This document shows positions 17,739 to 26,678 of a stretch of 64,000 nt of DNA, piece after piece (position 1 is the first letter of the stretch; every line of letters begins with the position of its first letter). Location of the stretch: the NCBI RefSeq assembly GCF_014203155.1, contig NZ_JACHIK010000011.1:84948-148947 (forward strand), in the 5' to 3' direction. Position numbers and translations under genes: made by a program. The notes under the pieces were generated by a model, which was given only the letters and a program-made list of their open reading frames with translations, ran no database searches and was not told the origin of the DNA. The stretch is from Shinella fusca. GTDB taxonomy: Bacteria; Pseudomonadota; Alphaproteobacteria; Rhizobiales; Rhizobiaceae.

Positions 17739-17764
17739 GGGCGCGGCCGTTTCCGGCCGCGCCC
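17739..17764. terminator. Strong hairpin downstream of fliF
   Basis: Perfect 11-bp stem GGGCGCGGCCG/CGGCCGCGCCC with a 4-base loop, 25 bases past the fliF stop. On the minus strand it is followed by TTCGCGTTCC; the better T tract (TTTTCATTTT) is on the plus strand. It most likely ends the fliF transcript and may act in both directions. Confidence 0.65.
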
Positions 17765-17788
17765 TTTTCATTTTCCCGTCGGGAGGCC

Positions 17789-19483
17789 TCAGGCGGCTTC
17801 CTGCTCGGCGGACCATTTGCGCAGGATCTTGGCAGCGCGCTCCTCGCTGATCTCGACCATGCGGCCGAGGCGCCGTTCCGGACCTTCCTTGACGCGGCGG
17901 TTGAAGTTGCCGTCGCCGTCGTCGCCGGCATTGAGCAGGTCGTCCGTGCTGTCGAAGCCGAAGTCCGCGCCGAAGCCGTCCATGAGCGTGGCGCCCGGGC
18001 CGCCGATGCCGCCGGCCGGAGAGAAGTCGGGCAGCTCGAGGCCGGCCGCATCGCTTTCCAGCGCATTGGCCGCAGCACCGGCGCCGGTGACCGAACGGAC
18101 CGCCGGGCGAAGGCCGAACCAGACCACCAGGAAGGCGACGCCGAGGAAGGCGAGCGCGTTGATGATGCCGCCGAGGTTGCGCTTCAGCACTTCCATCACG
18201 CTCGGGCCGGGCACGGCTTCGTCGAGGAGTTGGTGGTCGAGGAATTCCATGGCGGTGATCGTGACCACGTCGCCGCGGTCGGTGTTGAGGCCGGCCGCAG
18301 CGGTGACGATCTTCTGCATGTTGGCGATGTAGGCGTCGATCTTCGCCTGGTCCGCCGGCTCGCCCACCATGGCGGCGATGCGGGCGCTGTTGACGACGAC
18401 GGCGACGGAGAGCTTCTCCACCTCATAACCGTTGCGCACCGTCGCGACGGTCTTGCTGTTGATCTCGTAGTTGGTCTGCTCTTCCTTCTTGTCCGCCTCG
18501 TCGCTCGACTGCGGGCCGTTGCCGTCGCCCTTCGGGCCGCCCTGCGGGATGTTCTGCTCGACGGTGGTGGCCTTGTTCGTGGCCTGCTGGCTGGACTTCT
18601 GGGTTTCCTTCGTCACGCGGACCGAGCGCTCGACGCGCGATTCCGGATCGTAGACGGTTTCCTGGATCTGCTGGGAATCGGTGTTGAGCGCGGCGGTGAC
18701 GCTGGCGCGGAAATTGTCCATGCCGAGGAAGGGCGCGAGCGCCTTCTCGATATTGTGCTCGATCTCGCCCTGGACCGTCTGCACGGTCGTCAGCGAGCGG
18801 TTGAGCGGGCCGTTCTCCGGATCGTCGCCGGAGGCAAGAAGCTGGCCGGCCGAATCGAGGATCGTCACGCCGTCCACTTCGAGGCCCGGGACGGAGGCGG
18901 CGACGAGGTGGCGGATGGCGGCGGCCGATTCGCGGCCGGCCTGCGCGCTCGCGCGGATCATGACGGAGGCGGTCGGCACCTGGTCGGCCTTGCGGAAATT
19001 GCCGCGCTCCGGCATCACGATGTGGACGCGGGCGGCGGCGATGCCGTTGATCTGCTGGATGGTGCGGGCGATCTCGCCTTCGAGGGCCCGAACGCGCGTC
19101 ACCTCCTGCATGAAGGAGGTGAGACCGAGGGAACCGACCTTGTCGAAGAGTTCGTAGCCGGCATTGGCGCTGCTCGGCAGGCCGCGCTCGGCGAGATAGA
19201 GCCGCGCCTTGCCGGTCTGGCCGACGGGAACCGCAAGGCTCGTTCCGTCCGTTCCGGTGTTGAAGTCGATATTGGCTTCGGCGAGCGCCAGGCTGATCTG
19301 GTTGAGGTCAGCCTTTTCCAGGCCGACATAGAGGGTCTCGTAGGCGGGCTTGTTCACCATGATCCCGGCAGCAAGCACAAGGCCGATCGAGACGATGGCG
19401 GCGCCCGCCAGCATCGCGAGTTTCGCCTGCCCCAGCGAAGCCAGGTTCTTGTAGACTTTCGTCAACTGTTCCAACAGATTCAT
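17789..19483 (-). CDS. fliF: Flagellar MS-ring protein FliF
   Basis: Forms the inner-membrane MS-ring on which the flagellum is built. 564 residues from ATG 19483 (MNLLEQLTKVYKNLASL). Membrane helix one is at about 22-45, the ring-building YscJ/FliF domain follows (ETLYVGLEKADLNQISLALAEANI), the second membrane helix is near 440-465 (NALAFLGVAFLVVWFGLRP), and the C-terminal cytoplasmic tail ends in the FliG-binding region VEISEERAAKILRKWSAEQEAA. Low-complexity linker at about 280-340. Weak ribosome site; longer in-frame upstream sequence does not resemble FliF. Confidence 0.97.
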   Translation of the reverse strand: MNLLEQLTKVYKNLASLGQAKLAMLAGAAIVSIGLVLAAGIMVNKPAYETLYVGLEKADLNQISLALAEANIDFNTGTDGTSLAVPVGQTGKARLYLAERGLPSSANAGYELFDKVGSLGLTSFMQEVTRVRALEGEIARTIQQINGIAAARVHIVMPERGNFRKADQVPTASVMIRASAQAGRESAAAIRHLVAASVPGLEVDGVTILDSAGQLLASGDDPENGPLNRSLTTVQTVQGEIEHNIEKALAPFLGMDNFRASVTAALNTDSQQIQETVYDPESRVERSVRVTKETQKSSQQATNKATTVEQNIPQGGPKGDGNGPQSSDEADKKEEQTNYEINSKTVATVRNGYEVEKLSVAVVVNSARIAAMVGEPADQAKIDAYIANMQKIVTAAAGLNTDRGDVVTITAMEFLDHQLLDEAVPGPSVMEVLKRNLGGIINALAFLGVAFLVVWFGLRPAVRSVTGAGAAANALESDAAGLELPDFSPAGGIGGPGATLMDGFGADFGFDSTDDLLNAGDDGDGNFNRRVKEGPERRLGRMVEISEERAAKILRKWSAEQEAA

Positions 19484-19702
19484 TCTGTTCCCGCACGGAC
19501 TAGTCGCCTGGACGACGGCCCAACATGCCGCCGCGATCAGACGCATTTTCAATCTCGTGAGACGGAGCCGGCACATTTCCGCACGCGCCGGCCAGCCCCA
19601 TGGAATACGCGGATCTGACTGATCCGGCATGGAGACTAGATCGTGAAACTTGCGCGAGCATTTCGTTGCCGCGCGGGAGAAAGGCGCGGCCGAAACGAAA
19701 GA

Positions 19703-19720
19703 CGGCGCCCGAAGGCGCCG
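19703..19720 (-). terminator. Terminator of the che operon
   Basis: CGGCGCC/GGCGCCG stem with a CGAA (TTCG on the transcript) tetraloop 31 bases after the cheT stop; on the minus strand it is followed by TCTTTCGTTTC. This is a plausible intrinsic terminator that separates che from fliF. Confidence 0.65.
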
Positions 19721-19750
19721 CCGCGATCGCCTGCCTTGCAGGAAAATCCG

Positions 19751-20140
19751 TCAGAACTCCTCGAAGTCGCCGGCGGCCCGGGAGATCGGCTGGGAATGTC
19801 CGTGGCGCAGGCCGTTGCCGAGCGCCTTCTGCATGTCGGCAAGCTTCACCAGGTTCAACGCCGTGGTGACGTCGACGAGCCAGCTTTCGGGAATGCTGGC
19901 GGTGATGGTGTCGATGAACTCGGCGAGCCCCCGCGTCTTCTGGACGGCAAGGTCGATGCCCTGCAGCACCATCATGCGTTCCTGCTGGTCGAGGACGGCC
20001 TCGCCTTTGACGCCGGAAAGCTGCGGCTCGATGCGTTCGATAAGGTAGGCGACATCGTGCAGTTCGGACACGATTCGCATCAGGACATCCGGAAGGGCTT
20101 CCTCCATGGCGGTCGCTGCGCTCAGATACTCGGCTTGCAT
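19751..20140 (-). CDS. cheT: Chemotaxis protein CheT
   Basis: 129-residue soluble helical protein, the last gene of the che operon. It starts MQAEYLSAATAMEEALPDVL with GAGGG seven bases upstream and ends in a hydrophilic RHGHSQPISRAAGDFEEF tail. A central LVDVTTALNLVKLADMQKALG segment resembles the CheZ-like/CheT proteins of rhizobial che operons; S. meliloti CheT has been reported to interact with CheR. Identification rests on length, position and general pattern. 96 non-coding bases separate it from cheD. Confidence 0.8.
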   Translation of the reverse strand: MQAEYLSAATAMEEALPDVLMRIVSELHDVAYLIERIEPQLSGVKGEAVLDQQERMMVLQGIDLAVQKTRGLAEFIDTITASIPESWLVDVTTALNLVKLADMQKALGNGLRHGHSQPISRAAGDFEEF

Positions 20141-20236
20141 GGATTACCCTCTTTGCCCGTACGAGCCGGCCGACCCTCTGTCGCTTCCGGCAACGCAATA
20201 CACTTCGTACTTCCGCTTCCTTGCGGGGCGAGCCGC

Positions 20237-20791
20237 TCAGAAGAATTCGATCGAGCTCTCGACCGGCTTGACGACGGGTGCCGGCCGCTGTTCCAGCGCC
20301 ACCGTCTTCTGCGTCTCCACGCCCGTCAGCGCATATTGCCGGGCCCGGCCGCTCGACGGCCAGTATTCCAGCTTGCGCCCGTGCTCTCCGCCCGTGCTTT
20401 CGCCGACGATCTGGATGCCTTCGTCGAGCAGGAACCGGCGGGCGAACATCGCGTTCTGCTCGCCGACATTGGAAAAGCGCGCGATCGTGCGGGCGCCGCC
20501 GAAGATCTTCGCCTCCAGCCGGTCGCGCCGGGCGCCCTGCTTGAGCAGGCCGTTGATCAGGAGCTCCATCAGGTGCACGCCGTAGCGCGTGGCGTCGCCC
20601 CCCGAGGCCATGGCCTCCGCGGAGCCCGGCAGCAGGAAGTGGTTCATGCCACCGACGCCAATGACCGGGTCGCGCATGCAGGCGGCCACGCACGAACCGA
20701 GGATCGTGGTGAGCACCACGGTCGGATCGTTGATGACCTTGTATTCGCCCTGAATGACATGGACGCGGCGCGCCCCGGCTTCTGGTGTCAT
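20237..20791 (-). CDS. cheD: Chemoreceptor glutamine deamidase CheD
   Basis: Converts receptor glutamines to glutamates and tunes receptor methylation. 184 residues with the catalytic pattern [11 protein letters not shown] (Cys at 34) and [11 protein letters not shown] (His at 51), plus KIFGGARTI and the NVGEQN motif. Length is normal. The start overlaps the cheY2 stop by 4 nt. Confidence 0.97.
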   Translation of the reverse strand: MTPEAGARRVHVIQGEYKVINDPTVVLTTILGSCVAACMRDPVIGVGGMNHFLLPGSAEAMASGGDATRYGVHLMELLINGLLKQGARRDRLEAKIFGGARTIARFSNVGEQNAMFARRFLLDEGIQIVGESTGGEHGRKLEYWPSSGRARQYALTGVETQKTVALEQRPAPVVKPVESSIEFF

Positions 20792-21177
20792 TTCAATGCC
20801 CCGAACACGGCTTCGATGGCCGCCTTCATCTTCTCGATGGTGAACGGCTTGGCCAGAACGTTGTTCGCGCCGAGCGCCGCGGCCTTCTGCACCAGGGCAC
20901 GGTCGCCCTGGGCGGTCAGGATGATGAAGGCCGCCTTCTTGGTGTTGGGGTTCGACCGCACCGCCTGCAGGAATTCGATGCCGTCCATCTTCGGCATGTT
21001 GAAGTCCGAGATGACGAGGTGGTGCGGCTGCTGGGTCATGATGGCCATGCCCTGCGCGCCGTCGCCGGCCGCCGTGATCTGCTTGAAGCCGAGCTGCTGG
21101 AGGGCATCGCCCAGCAGCAGGCGGCTCGTCACCTGATCGTCGACGATAAGAACTTTGATTTTTTCAGCGATAGACAT
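20788..21177 (-). CDS. cheY2: Response regulator CheY2
   Basis: 129-residue single receiver domain. Acidic pocket VDD at 12-14, phosphoacceptor Asp58 in [11 protein letters not shown], conserved Thr in ILTA and Lys in LAKPF. In S. meliloti CheY2-P is the form that acts at the motor while CheY1 is a phosphate sink; this copy is called CheY2 because it lies between cheB and cheD. Its ATG shares one base with the cheB stop (TAATG). Confidence 0.96.
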   Translation of the reverse strand: MSIAEKIKVLIVDDQVTSRLLLGDALQQLGFKQITAAGDGAQGMAIMTQQPHHLVISDFNMPKMDGIEFLQAVRSNPNTKKAAFIILTAQGDRALVQKAAALGANNVLAKPFTIEKMKAAIEAVFGALK

Positions 21178-22232
21178 TATTCGCTCCCTTCTCTACGGGC
21201 CGCAGTGATCTTCAAGATTTCCTCCCCTATGGAGGAGAGCGGAAACTGGTGCTCGACGGCACCCAGCTCGAAAGCCACTCTCGGCATTCCATATACGACG
21301 CAGGTTTTTTCGTTCTGACCGATGGTCCGCGCCCCTGCGTGACGCATTTTCAAAAGCCCGCTCGCCCCGTCCCGGCCCATGCCGGTGAGGATGACGCCGA
21401 CGGCGTTGCGGCCGGCAAGCTCGGCCACCGAATCGAACAGCACGTCGACCGAGGGACGGTGGCCGTTGACAGGATCGCGCTCCACCAGGCGGCAGCACGG
21501 CGCATGCGGATTGGAGATCTGGAGGTGGCGTTCGCCGCCCGGCGCCAGATAGATCTTGCCGATCTCGAGCCGCGCGCCGTCCGTCGCCTCCTGCACCACG
21601 GGCGCGCAGAGCCGGTTCAGGCGGTCGGCGAAGCTCTTGGTGAAGGTCGGCGGCATGTGCTGCGTGATGACCGTCGGCGGGCAGTTGACCGGAAACTTCT
21701 GCAGCACCGCGATCAGCGCCTCTACGCCGCCCGTGGACGCGCCGATGGCGACGACCTTGCGGCCGGCGCGATAGCTGTCCGCCGGGTTGACGTTCGCGGT
21801 CGCCGGCGCGAGCGGCGGCGGCTCGGCATGGAAGCGGCGCTGCGAGCGGGCGGCGGCCTTCACCTTCTCGGCAAGGTCGCCGAAGGGACGGGCATCGCCC
21901 GGCTGCGGCTTGCCCACGCAATCGAAGGCACCGATCTCCAGCGCCATCAGCGAGGCTTCCGCGCCGCGATGGGTGAGCGTGGAGACCATGATGACGGGCA
22001 TCGGCCGCAGCTTCATGATCTTGTCGAGGAATTCGAGCCCGTTCATGTTCGGCATCTCGATATCCAGCGTCACGACGTCCGGATTGAGCTGCTTGATCGC
22101 GTTGCGGGCTTCCATGGCATCGCCCGCCTGGCCGATGACGTTCACCTCGGGATCGGCATTGAGCACGGCCGTGATCAGGCCGCGCATGGTCGGCGAATCG
22201 TCGACGACGAGTACGCGCGCTGGTGCCATCAT
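21177..22232 (-). CDS. cheB: Chemoreceptor methylesterase CheB
   Basis: Receptor demethylase/deamidase activated by CheA. 351 residues: receiver domain with VVDDSPTMR and phosphoacceptor Asp57 ([11 protein letters not shown]), a proline-rich linker (about 135-160), and a CheB methylesterase domain with the catalytic IGASTGG serine, the QHMP histidine and the GMGRDGA aspartate. Tandem ATGs at 22232 and 22229; the first overlaps the cheR stop by 4 nt. Confidence 0.98.
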   Translation of the reverse strand: MMAPARVLVVDDSPTMRGLITAVLNADPEVNVIGQAGDAMEARNAIKQLNPDVVTLDIEMPNMNGLEFLDKIMKLRPMPVIMVSTLTHRGAEASLMALEIGAFDCVGKPQPGDARPFGDLAEKVKAAARSQRRFHAEPPPLAPATANVNPADSYRAGRKVVAIGASTGGVEALIAVLQKFPVNCPPTVITQHMPPTFTKSFADRLNRLCAPVVQEATDGARLEIGKIYLAPGGERHLQISNPHAPCCRLVERDPVNGHRPSVDVLFDSVAELAGRNAVGVILTGMGRDGASGLLKMRHAGARTIGQNEKTCVVYGMPRVAFELGAVEHQFPLSSIGEEILKITAARREGSE

Positions 22233-23134
22233 GCGCCCCTCCTGTGCTTGCCCGTGTAGCGGTAGGTGGTGATGCCGATATTGTCGAACTGGTTCTTCGC
22301 CTCGCCCGAGACGCGCTCGGAATGGCCGATATAGAGGTGGCCGTTGTCGCCGAGCATGCCGGCGAAGCGCGACCAGATCTTCATCTGCGTCGGTTCGTCG
22401 AAATAGATGACGACGTTGCGGCAGAAGATGACGTCGAACGGGCCCTTGAACGGCCATTGGGCCATCAGGTTCAGTTCGTTGAAGGTGATGAGGCGCTTCA
22501 CCCGGTCCTCGACCTGCCATTTCTGGCGGCCGGCGATCTCCGTCTCGCGGAAGAACTGCTTGCGCATGACGGGGTTGACGGTCTCCAGCGCGGTCGCGTC
22601 GTAGGCTCCGGCCCGGGCGATGGCGAGGATCTTCGGGTCGATGTCGGTCGCCAGGATGCGGAAGTCGTAGTCCGCGACGTTCGGCATCAGCGAGAGCACG
22701 GTGAGCGCGATGGAATAGGGCTCCTGCCCGTCCGAGCAGGCGGCCGACCAGATGCGAACGCGCCCGCCGCTGCGCGCACGGGCGAGCAGGTCCGGCAGCA
22801 CCTCGGTGCGCAGATGGTCGAAATGGTGGTTCTCGCGGAAGAAGCGCGTGAAGTTCGTCGTCAGGTGCGACAGCATCTCCTTGCGCGCGGCGGCGCCGGC
22901 GGGGGAGGAAACGAGCGCGCAATATTCGCGGAAGCCCTTGAGGCCGAGCGCACGGATGTGCTTCGACAGGCGCGAATAGACGAGCGAGGCCTTCGTCTCG
23001 TTGAGATAGATGCCGGCATCCGCATAGATCATGGCCGCAATCTCGGAGAGGTCGCGGCGCGTCAGCGGGTATTCGCCGCTCGCCAGGCACTCGTCCGGAG
23101 ACTGTCTCGTATCGATGGCCGGGGAATAGGTCAT
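22229..23134 (-). CDS. cheR: Chemoreceptor methyltransferase CheR
   Basis: S-adenosylmethionine-dependent methyltransferase acting on receptor glutamates. 301 residues with the N-terminal CheR helical domain, then [13 protein letters not shown], the SAM-binding [16 protein letters not shown] motif, ATDIDPKIL and the [10 protein letters not shown] signature, ending [10 protein letters not shown]...YRY. Overlaps cheW and cheB by 4 nt each. Confidence 0.98.
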   Translation of the reverse strand: MTYSPAIDTRQSPDECLASGEYPLTRRDLSEIAAMIYADAGIYLNETKASLVYSRLSKHIRALGLKGFREYCALVSSPAGAAARKEMLSHLTTNFTRFFRENHHFDHLRTEVLPDLLARARSGGRVRIWSAACSDGQEPYSIALTVLSLMPNVADYDFRILATDIDPKILAIARAGAYDATALETVNPVMRKQFFRETEIAGRQKWQVEDRVKRLITFNELNLMAQWPFKGPFDVIFCRNVVIYFDEPTQMKIWSRFAGMLGDNGHLYIGHSERVSGEAKNQFDNIGITTYRYTGKHRRGA

Positions 23135-23595
23135 GCGGCTTCGCTTTCCGTATGCGGGAAGAGGGAGTCGAGTTCGATGAGGCAGATCATGCGCCCCTCG
23201 ATCGCCAGGATGCCGCGGGCATAGGCCTTCTCCGCCTCATTGGCGATGTCCGGCGTCGGCTGGATGTTCTCGTCGGTCACGGTCAGGATGTCGGAGACCG
23301 CATCGACGAGGAGGCCCACCACCTTCGGGCCGACCTGGGCGACGATGATGACGTGGCGCACGGTCGGCTCGGCGGCCTTCATGCCGAGGCGCAGCGACAG
23401 GTCGACGATCGGCAGGACCGCGCCGCGCAGGTTGATCACGCCGAGGACATAGGGCGGCGCATGCGGCATCGCCGTCGCCGGCGTCCAGCCACGGATTTCC
23501 CGCACCGACATGATGTTCACGCAGAATTCCTGATCGCCAATCCTGAAGGCGATCAATTCGCGTCCCTGGGTCAGATTCTTCACTGCGTACGTCAT
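23131..23595 (-). CDS. cheW: Chemotaxis coupling protein CheW
   Basis: Couples chemoreceptors to CheA. 154-residue CheW domain with [25 protein letters not shown], the [19 protein letters not shown] core and a C-terminal VDSVSDILTV-like segment ([17 protein letters not shown]). It begins 6 bases after the cheA stop. Confidence 0.97.
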   Translation of the reverse strand: MTYAVKNLTQGRELIAFRIGDQEFCVNIMSVREIRGWTPATAMPHAPPYVLGVINLRGAVLPIVDLSLRLGMKAAEPTVRHVIIVAQVGPKVVGLLVDAVSDILTVTDENIQPTPDIANEAEKAYARGILAIEGRMICLIELDSLFPHTESEAA

Positions 23596-23601
23596 TTGCG
23601 A

Positions 23602-25860
23602 TCAACCAGTGGCAGCAAGCGAGATGTCTTGCCGGAGGGACTGGCCGCGCGAGGCGGCGACCACCGCATCGACGTCCAGGATGAGGGCCACGCGCCCGTC
23701 GCCGAGGATGGTGGCGGCGGCGATGCCGGGGACGTGGGTGTAGTTGGCCTCCAGGCTCTTGATGACGACCTGGCGCTGGCCCTGGATCGCATCGACCATC
23801 AGGGCGCGCTGGCCGCCGCCTTCCGATTCGACGAGCAGCGCCACGCCGTCCACCGGATTGGCCTGCGTGCCGCGGAAGTTGAGGATCCGGCCGACGTCCA
23901 CCAGCGGGCAGAAGGAGTTGCGGATCGAGATCAGCCGCTGCGAGGCGCCGAAGGAGTGGATGGCCGAGGCTTCCGGCTGCAGCGTCTCGACGATGGCCGT
24001 CAGCGGCACGACGAGCGTCTGGCCGGCGACCGTGACCACCATGCCGTCAAGGACGGCGAGCGTCAGCGGCAGGCTCATGGTGAAGACGGAGCCCTGCCCC
24101 GGCTTGGAGGAGATCGAGATGCGCCCGCCGAGCGCCTGGATCGAGCGCTTGACGACGTCCATGCCGACGCCGCGGCCGGAAAGGTCGGAGACCTTGTCGG
24201 CGGTGGAGAAGCCGGCGTGGAAGATCAGGTTGTCGATTTCCTCGTCCGAAAGGTTCGCATCGGCCGCGATCAGGTCGTTGTCGATGGCCTTCTGGCGCAC
24301 CTTCTCGCGGTTGATGCCGGCGCCGTCGTCGGCAAGCTCGATGATGATGCGGCCGGAACGGTGCTTTGCCGTCAGGCGCACCGTGCCTTCCGGGTTCTTG
24401 CCGAGAGCTTCGCGCTTCTCCGGCATTTCGAGGCCGTGGTCGACCGCGTTGCGGATCATGTGCGTCAGCGGCTCGGCGAGCTTGTCGATGACGGTCTTGT
24501 CGACCTCGGTGTTCTCGCCTTCCGTGATGAGGCGGACCGACTTGCCGGTGATGTCGGCGATTTCGCGGACGGTGCGGGCCATGCGCTGGAAGACGGGCTT
24601 GACCGGCTGCGCGCGGATCGCCATCACCGAATCCTGGATCTCGCGGGTGAGCTGCTGCAGCTCCTCGAGGCCCATGTTGATCGAGGACGTGCCGTTGTTG
24701 TCGTTCTCCACGACGCTCTGCGAGAGCATCGCCTGGTTGATCACGAGCTCGCCGACGAGGTTGATCAGGCGGTCGACGCGGTCGAGATCGACGCGGATCG
24801 TCTGGCCAGCGGCAGCGGCCTGGCTCGCCTGCGCGGCGCTGGCGGCCGCAGCCTTGGCATTTTCGGCAGCGCGGCTTGCGACCTGCGCGACCTTGCTGGC
24901 CGTTTCGGCGGCGGCAACGGCGGCGGCGGCCGGGTTCTCGGCAGCCTGTTCTTCCCCGGCGGAAGCGCCGGCGGCGCCTTCATCAAGCATGGAAAGGTCG
25001 AACGGCACCGGCTGCATCGGCGGCTCTTCCTCGTCCGCCGTCTCGCCGACCACGTCTTCCTCGATCGTGCGGATGTCGAGGTCGCAGTCCCATTCGGCGA
25101 ATTCGAAGACGGAGCGCACGCCGTCCTCGCCCTTCTCGGTGGTGACGGAGAGCTTCCAGGAGAAATAGGCTTCCTCCGGATTCATCTTGTCGAGCGGCGG
25201 CAGGGCGTCCATGTCGCAGTAGACGCTCATCTCGCCGAGGCGGGAGACATCGCGCAGCAGGAGGACTGCTTCGTTCCCCTTGGCGTAGAGGTCCTTCTTC
25301 GGCTTGAAGTCGATCTGGACAGTCGGCACGTAATGACCGGCCGGCTCATCGTCGAAATCGCCGAAGGAGAACGGGATGGGCTGGAAGCCCTCGTCGTTGA
25401 CCGGCGGCTTCTCGACGACCGGCGCGGGCGCTGCGGCCACGGGCCTGGGTGCCGGCGCCTCGGCAGCGGCGGGAGCCTCGCCATGGGCAAGGGCCTCCAG
25501 CTCGCGGATGAGGGTGCGGCTGCGGGACTCGTCGACGCTTCCGCCGTCGCGCGCCGCATTGGTCAGGTCCGCCAGCACGTCGGCGGATTTCAGCATGACC
25601 TTCAGGACGTCCTGGGTCGGCTCCAGCTTGTTGGATCGAACGCAATCCAGTGTCGTCTCGAACACATGGGCGAAGGAGACGAGATCGTCGAGGCCGAATG
25701 CGCCGGCGCCGCCCTTGATCGAATGGACGGCACGGAACACGGCATTGACCGTTTCCGGGTCGCGATCCCCGTCGTTCAGCTTCAAGAGACCGGATTCCAG
25801 TTCGGCGAGCTGCTCCTCGCATTCCTGGAAGAAGATCTCTTTGATTTCGTTCATATCCAT
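23602..25860 (-). CDS. cheA: Chemotaxis histidine kinase CheA
   Basis: Central kinase that phosphorylates CheY1, CheY2 and CheB. 752 residues: HPt domain with phosphorylated His46 (AVHSIKGGAGAFG), an alanine/proline-rich linker (about 125-150), the CheY-binding P2 region, a second alanine-rich linker near 300-350, dimerisation and ATPase domains with NAVDHGLEMPEKR and GRGVGMDVVK, and the C-terminal CheW-like domain. Start ATG 25860 or the ATG two codons later are both possible. Confidence 0.98.
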   Translation of the reverse strand: MDMNEIKEIFFQECEEQLAELESGLLKLNDGDRDPETVNAVFRAVHSIKGGAGAFGLDDLVSFAHVFETTLDCVRSNKLEPTQDVLKVMLKSADVLADLTNAARDGGSVDESRSRTLIRELEALAHGEAPAAAEAPAPRPVAAAPAPVVEKPPVNDEGFQPIPFSFGDFDDEPAGHYVPTVQIDFKPKKDLYAKGNEAVLLLRDVSRLGEMSVYCDMDALPPLDKMNPEEAYFSWKLSVTTEKGEDGVRSVFEFAEWDCDLDIRTIEEDVVGETADEEEPPMQPVPFDLSMLDEGAAGASAGEEQAAENPAAAAVAAAETASKVAQVASRAAENAKAAAASAAQASQAAAAGQTIRVDLDRVDRLINLVGELVINQAMLSQSVVENDNNGTSSINMGLEELQQLTREIQDSVMAIRAQPVKPVFQRMARTVREIADITGKSVRLITEGENTEVDKTVIDKLAEPLTHMIRNAVDHGLEMPEKREALGKNPEGTVRLTAKHRSGRIIIELADDGAGINREKVRQKAIDNDLIAADANLSDEEIDNLIFHAGFSTADKVSDLSGRGVGMDVVKRSIQALGGRISISSKPGQGSVFTMSLPLTLAVLDGMVVTVAGQTLVVPLTAIVETLQPEASAIHSFGASQRLISIRNSFCPLVDVGRILNFRGTQANPVDGVALLVESEGGGQRALMVDAIQGQRQVVIKSLEANYTHVPGIAAATILGDGRVALILDVDAVVAASRGQSLRQDISLAATG

Positions 25861-25884
25861 CGGGAGTGATCCTGGACTTGTGGA

Positions 25885-26250
25885 TTAGGCTGTTACACGC
25901 TCGATTGCATCGATCAGCTTGGTCGGGTCGAAGGGCTTGACGATCCAGCCCGTGGCGCCGGCCTGGCGGGCACGGTTCTTCTTCTCCGCGTCGCTTTCCG
26001 TCGTCAGGACGAGGATCGGGATCGCGCGGTACTTCTCGTTGCGCCGCACGCCCTCGATGAAGCCGAAGCCGTCGAGGCGCGGCATGTTGATGTCGGTGAC
26101 GATGACATCCGGGTTGGCGTTCTCCAGGACCTCGAGGCCTTCCACGCCGTCTTCGGCCTGGATGGTTTCGAAGCCCGCATTGTTGAGGGTGACCAGCAGC
26201 ATGTTCCGGATCGTCCTGGAATCATCCACGGTCAGCACTTTCTTCTTCAT
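25885..26250 (-). CDS. cheY1: Response regulator CheY1 (phosphate sink)
   Basis: 121-residue receiver domain with TVDDSRTIR, phosphoacceptor Asp53 (VTDINMPRLDGF), LTTES and IVKPF. As the copy upstream of cheA and just after cheS it corresponds to S. meliloti CheY1, which drains phosphate from CheY2-P through CheA. Overlaps cheS by 4 nt. Confidence 0.96.
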   Translation of the reverse strand: MKKKVLTVDDSRTIRNMLLVTLNNAGFETIQAEDGVEGLEVLENANPDVIVTDINMPRLDGFGFIEGVRRNEKYRAIPILVLTTESDAEKKNRARQAGATGWIVKPFDPTKLIDAIERVTA

Positions 26251-26549
26251 TGCCCAGCCTCCTGTGCCAGCAAGTGATCGATATTCACGCCGATAAGTTG
26301 CATTGTCTTCATGAAAGGGTCGGAAACCTTGCCGAAGGTGAAGGGCTGCCCCTGCTCCTCCCAGCTCTTGGCGCCGGCCATCAGGACCTGGGCACAGAGC
26401 GCACCGACCCGCTCGACCGCCGAGGCGTCGATGACGAGCGGATTGCCCTTGAGGCCCATGAGCTGCGTGTGCAGCGCCGAGGCCTCGTTGAGGTCGAGAA
26501 CGGGGGCAAGGCTTAAACTTTTCTGAGCGGCTGCTTTCTTGCTCGCCAT
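26247..26549 (-). CDS. cheS: CheA-binding STAS-domain protein CheS
   Basis: 100-residue STAS-like protein (LVIDASAVERVGALCAQVLMAG, SDPFMKTMQLIGVNID). In S. meliloti CheS, the product of the gene before cheY1, binds CheA and speeds CheY1 dephosphorylation; the length and position agree. Its ATG shares one base with the stop of a 42-codon frame upstream and it overlaps cheY1 by 4 nt downstream. Confidence 0.88.
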   Translation of the reverse strand: MASKKAAAQKSLSLAPVLDLNEASALHTQLMGLKGNPLVIDASAVERVGALCAQVLMAGAKSWEEQGQPFTFGKVSDPFMKTMQLIGVNIDHLLAQEAGQ

Positions 26550-26677
26550 TAGCGTGTTCCTTGTCTGCGTCTGTGCAAAACCGTGATTGCGTCTTTCGGG
26601 GTGGCGAGCGGCTGGCCTGCATCCGCAAGCCGGCTGCGCGCCGTCGAAAACCAGTGCCGGGGCCGTGTCGCCGTCAT
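26549..26677 (-). CDS. Candidate 42-residue basic protein inside the che operon
   Basis: The gap between icpA and cheS is exactly filled by an open frame of 42 codons plus stop. Its ATG (26677) follows the icpA stop as TGAGATG and has a GGAGG site six bases before it; its TAA overlaps the cheS ATG (TAATG). The product starts MTATRPRHWFSTARSRLADA and ends LHRRRQGTR, rich in arginine, with no membrane helix. Coupling on both sides suggests real translation; a translational relay with no functional peptide is the alternative. I recognise no family. Confidence 0.5.
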   Translation of the reverse strand: MTATRPRHWFSTARSRLADAGQPLATPKDAITVLHRRRQGTR

Positions 26678-26678
26678 C

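Larger units (their letters stand above)
17219..17788. other. Non-coding region upstream of visN
   Basis: 570 bases without a convincing gene between the visN start and the fliF end. It contains the visN promoter, an AT-rich island at about 17471-17509 with a CtrA-type box inside a larger dyad, and a strong GC-rich hairpin near the fliF end. A 72-codon minus-strand frame (17342-17560) crosses the AT-rich island and lacks a ribosome site, so I do not call it. Confidence 0.6.

Noticed and set aside
18401..19618. Antisense frames over fliF
   Set aside because: They have no ribosome site or family similarity and mirror the coding strand's codon pattern.
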